The notes under the pieces are model-generated. The model made no database searches. It was not told the origin of the DNA and saw nothing but the letters and a program-made list of their open reading frames with translations. 15,049 nt of DNA from JBOHPP01 sp050731755. Lineage in GTDB: Bacteria > Methylomirabilota > Methylomirabilia > Rokubacteriales > CSP1-6. The stretch is from the NCBI GenBank assembly GCA_050731755.1, contig JBOHPP010000206.1:1-15049 (forward strand), read 5' to 3'. Made by a program: the position numbers and the translations under genes. This document shows positions 13,037-15,049 of the stretch, piece by piece (position 1 is the stretch's first letter; every line of letters starts with the position of its first letter).

Positions 13037-13962
13037 GTCGCCGCCTTCCTCACCATCTCGGCGAGCGCGGCGATGAACTCGGGATGGTCGTTGACGGCGG
13101 CAGCGCGGTGCAGGCTGAGGCCCGCCGCGCGCGCCGTGGCCCGGGCCTCGACGTCGAGGTCGAAGAGGATCTCAACGTGGTCGCACACGAAGCCGATGGG
13201 GCAGACCACCGCGTGGCGCGCGCCGTCCCCGGCCAGCGCGCCGAGCACGTCGTTGACGTCGGGCTCGAGCCAGGGGTCGCTTGGGCTACCGCTCCGGCTC
13301 TGGTAGGCGAGCGACCAACGTTGGTGCCCGAGCTGCTCGGCGACGGCGCGCGAGGCCGCGGTGAAGTCCGCCACGTAGGGCGAGGCGTCGGCCATGGTCC
13401 TGGGCACGCTGTGGGCGGTGAAGACGAGCGGCGTCGCCCCGCGATTCGCCGGCGCGACGTCCTCCAGCGCTCGCCCGCAGCGGTCGGCGACGGCGGCGAT
13501 GAACCGCGGATGTCTAGACCAGGGCGGAGCAAACACCACCTCGGGCGCGCCGGTGGCCTTCGCCCGCGCCTGGGCCACGTCGCCCATGTAACGCTCCCAC
13601 GACGCCTCGGTACGGAGCGGAGAGAGGATCATGCCGAGGACGCGCCGGTGCCCCTTGGCCGCCATCGTCGCCAGCGCCTCGTGGAGGTAGGGATGCCAGT
13701 TGCGCATGCCGACGAACACGGGCAGAGCGGGCCCCCGGCGCTCCAGCGCGACGCCCAGGGCCCGCGCCTGGGCGTGGGTGAGATCGTTGAGCGGCGAGCG
13801 TCCTCCCGGCATGTGAGCGTAGTGAGACGCCACCTCGTCCAGGCGCGCGGCCGGGATCGGGCGTCCGCGCGCGACGTTGTCGAGGAAGGGACGCACCTCG
13901 TGAGGAGTGGTCGGCCCGCCAAAGGCGATCAGCAGCACGGAGTCGATGGGGCCGACGCTCAC
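13033..13962 (-). CDS. hemH: Ferrochelatase (HemH/CpfC)
   Basis: Inserts Fe2+ into protoporphyrin IX or, in the coproporphyrin branch, coproporphyrin III. The 309-aa protein starts SVGPIDSVLLIAFGGPTTPHE and has VGMRNWHPYLHEALATM, FTAHSVPRTM with the metal-site His184, and CPIGFVCDHVEILFDLD with Glu264. The His184/Glu264 spacing matches the pair described for the Bacillus enzyme. The block SLAYQSRSGSPSDPWLEPDV reads closest, from memory, to actinobacterial coproporphyrin ferrochelatases. Their [2Fe-2S] cluster cysteines are not seen at the C-terminus here. Start: the GTG at 13962 overlaps the hemE stop (GTGA) and gives the normal N-terminus. The frame stays open upstream through hemE but that extension is antisense-frame Arg-rich noise. 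It overlaps hemY by 4 nt. Confidence 0.93.
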   Translation of the reverse strand: MSVGPIDSVLLIAFGGPTTPHEVRPFLDNVARGRPIPAARLDEVASHYAHMPGGRSPLNDLTHAQARALGVALERRGPALPVFVGMRNWHPYLHEALATMAAKGHRRVLGMILSPLRTEASWERYMGDVAQARAKATGAPEVVFAPPWSRHPRFIAAVADRCGRALEDVAPANRGATPLVFTAHSVPRTMADASPYVADFTAASRAVAEQLGHQRWSLAYQSRSGSPSDPWLEPDVNDVLGALAGDGARHAVVCPIGFVCDHVEILFDLDVEARATARAAGLSLHRAAAVNDHPEFIAALAEMVRKAAT

Positions 13963-14993
13963 CGGGCGCTCAGCTCGTGGACCGTCTCGACGAGCGTACG
14001 CACGTTCTCGACCGGAGTCTCGGGCAGCACGCCGTGACCGAGGTTGAAGATGTGGCCGGGCCGGCCGCCGGCGCGGCCGAGGATCTCGCTCACCCGTTCC
14101 TTGATCACGGCGGGACGGGCCAGCAGCACCGCGGGGTCGAGGTTGCCCTGCACGGCGACGTCGTGACCCACCGCCTGCCAGGCCACGTCGAGGTCGACCC
14201 GCCAGTCGAAGCCCATCACGTCGCCGCCGGCCTGGCGCATCAGGGGCAGCAGCCCGGCGGTTCCGGTGCCGAAGTGGATGACGGGCACGCCGGGCCGGAG
14301 CGCGGCGATCAGCGTCCGCACGTGAGGCTGGACGAAGGCGCGGTAGTCGGCCGGGCTTAGCACGCCCACCCACGAATCGAAGAGTTGCACCGCCGCCGCC
14401 CCGGCAGCGATCTGGCCGTTGAGATAGCGCGCGGTCGCGTCGGCCAGGAGCGCCAGCAGGCGGTGCCAGGCTTCCGGCTCCTCGTACATGAGGCGCTTGG
14501 TATGAAGGTAGTCGCGCGAGGGCCCGCCTTCCACGAGGTAGGAGGCGACGGTGAACGGCGCGCCGGCGAACCCGATGAGCGGCACGCGACCGCCGAGCGC
14601 CCGCACGACCTTCCGCACGGTGTCGAACACGAACGGCACGGCCCCGTCCACGTCGATAGGCTTGAGCCGGGCCACCTGCTCGTCGCTCCGGATCGGCGCG
14701 CGGATCTGCGGCCCCTCGCCGGCGGCGAACTCCAGACCCACGTCGAGCGGGTCGACGATCAACAAAATATCGGCGAAGAGAATGGCGGCGTCGACGGCGA
14801 ACCGTTCGACGGGCTGGAGCGTCACCTCGGCCGCCGCCTCGGAGTTGCGGCACAGCTCGAGAAATCCCAGGCGGGCGCGCATGGCACGGTACTCTGGCAG
14901 GTAGCGGCCGGCCTGGCGCATGAGCCACACCGGCGTGCGAGGCGTGGGCTCGCGGCGCGCGGCGCGGAGGAGGAGAGGCTCGGCGGCCGGCAC
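13959..14993 (-). CDS. hemE: Uroporphyrinogen decarboxylase (HemE)
   Basis: Cytoplasmic enzyme that decarboxylates the four acetate side chains of uroporphyrinogen III to coproporphyrinogen III. From the chosen start it has 344 aa. It shows RTPVWLMRQAGRYLPEYRAM (19-38), the essential family motif, then ILFADILLIVDPLDVGLEF with Asp75 as the expected catalytic Asp. VPLIGFAGAPFTVASYLVEG, VQLFDSWVGVLSP and the C-terminal IFNLGHGVLPETP follow. Start: the GTG at 14993 lies 6 nt after TACGCT and matches where the family begins; an in-frame GTG at 15032 would add 13 residues and has a weaker GATAAA 8 nt upstream. Neither has a Shine-Dalgarno. It is the first gene of hemE-hemH-hemY, each pair overlapping by GTGA. 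Confidence 0.95.
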   Translation of the reverse strand: MPAAEPLLLRAARREPTPRTPVWLMRQAGRYLPEYRAMRARLGFLELCRNSEAAAEVTLQPVERFAVDAAILFADILLIVDPLDVGLEFAAGEGPQIRAPIRSDEQVARLKPIDVDGAVPFVFDTVRKVVRALGGRVPLIGFAGAPFTVASYLVEGGPSRDYLHTKRLMYEEPEAWHRLLALLADATARYLNGQIAAGAAAVQLFDSWVGVLSPADYRAFVQPHVRTLIAALRPGVPVIHFGTGTAGLLPLMRQAGGDVMGFDWRVDLDVAWQAVGHDVAVQGNLDPAVLLARPAVIKERVSEILGRAGGRPGHIFNLGHGVLPETPVENVRTLVETVHELSAR

Positions 14994-14999
14994 GGGACG

Positions 15000-15005
15000 A
15001 GCGTA
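15000..15005 (-). promoter_or_regulatory. Putative -10 box for leaderless hem operon transcript
   Basis: TACGCT on the minus strand ends 6 nt before the GTG at 14993. An alternative GATAAA (15046-15041) lies 8 nt before the upstream GTG at 15032, so two starts remain possible. Confidence 0.4.
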
Positions 15006-15049
15006 CCGGGCACCCCCCTTGGAATCAAGCACGCCACGGGTTTATCATC

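Noticed and set aside
13963..14928. N-terminal extension of hemH (open frame from 14928)
   Set aside because: It is the out-of-frame shadow of hemE, Arg-rich and unlike any ferrochelatase; the GTG at 13962 gives the family N-terminus.

Overview
The window is very GC-rich, densely packed and bacterial, with a Gram-negative flavour: it has a periplasmic MlaC-type lipid carrier and SGLT/CorA inner-membrane transporters. The base composition, the many GTG starts and the dispersed palindromes with a GGAGGGGGC/GCCCCCTCC stem are what I would expect of an uncultured soil lineage of the Methylomirabilota/Rokubacteria kind. That placement is inference, because no rRNA or marker search was possible. 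I see no tRNA, rRNA, CRISPR array, phage gene, transposase or integrase.

Left half (1-7598): five genes fit one job, intracellular salvage of cell-wall amino sugars. They are a truncated murQ (MurNAc-6-phosphate etherase) on the minus strand; divergent from it a NamZ-type exo-MurNAcase; a NagZ-type GH3 N-acetylglucosaminidase; a sodium:solute symporter; and a BadF/NagK/MurK-type amino-sugar kinase. No PTS component is visible, so a symporter plus kinase could replace the MurP route. Between them lie two small envelope-type proteins (one secreted, one membrane-anchored with a glycine zipper) and an orphan mlaC.

Middle (7599-11679): a thioredoxin-like ferredoxin-type protein comes first. It is followed by a convergent intergenic region filled with inverted repeats: a 114-nt cloverleaf-like structure, then tandem palindromes. 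Next come corA and a tightly overlapped minus-strand operon of a YbaK-type deacylase, an Ldh2-family dehydrogenase and an 82-aa unknown. A DUF523/TudS-like Fe-S protein is divergent from that operon and shares an overlapping, nearly symmetric -10 with it.

Right end (11621-15032): hemE-hemH-hemY, joined by 4-nt GTGA overlaps, covers late haem synthesis. The gene order and the style of HemH suggest the coproporphyrin-dependent branch.

Two genome-style features run through the window. First, at least five genes start with GTG placed 5-7 nt after a TANNNT -10 box and have no Shine-Dalgarno, which is the signature of leaderless mRNAs. Other genes (corA, mlaC and the two small envelope genes) have clear Shine-Dalgarno sequences and ATG starts. 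Second, one conserved palindromic repeat sits directly behind the stop codons of both nagZ and corA.
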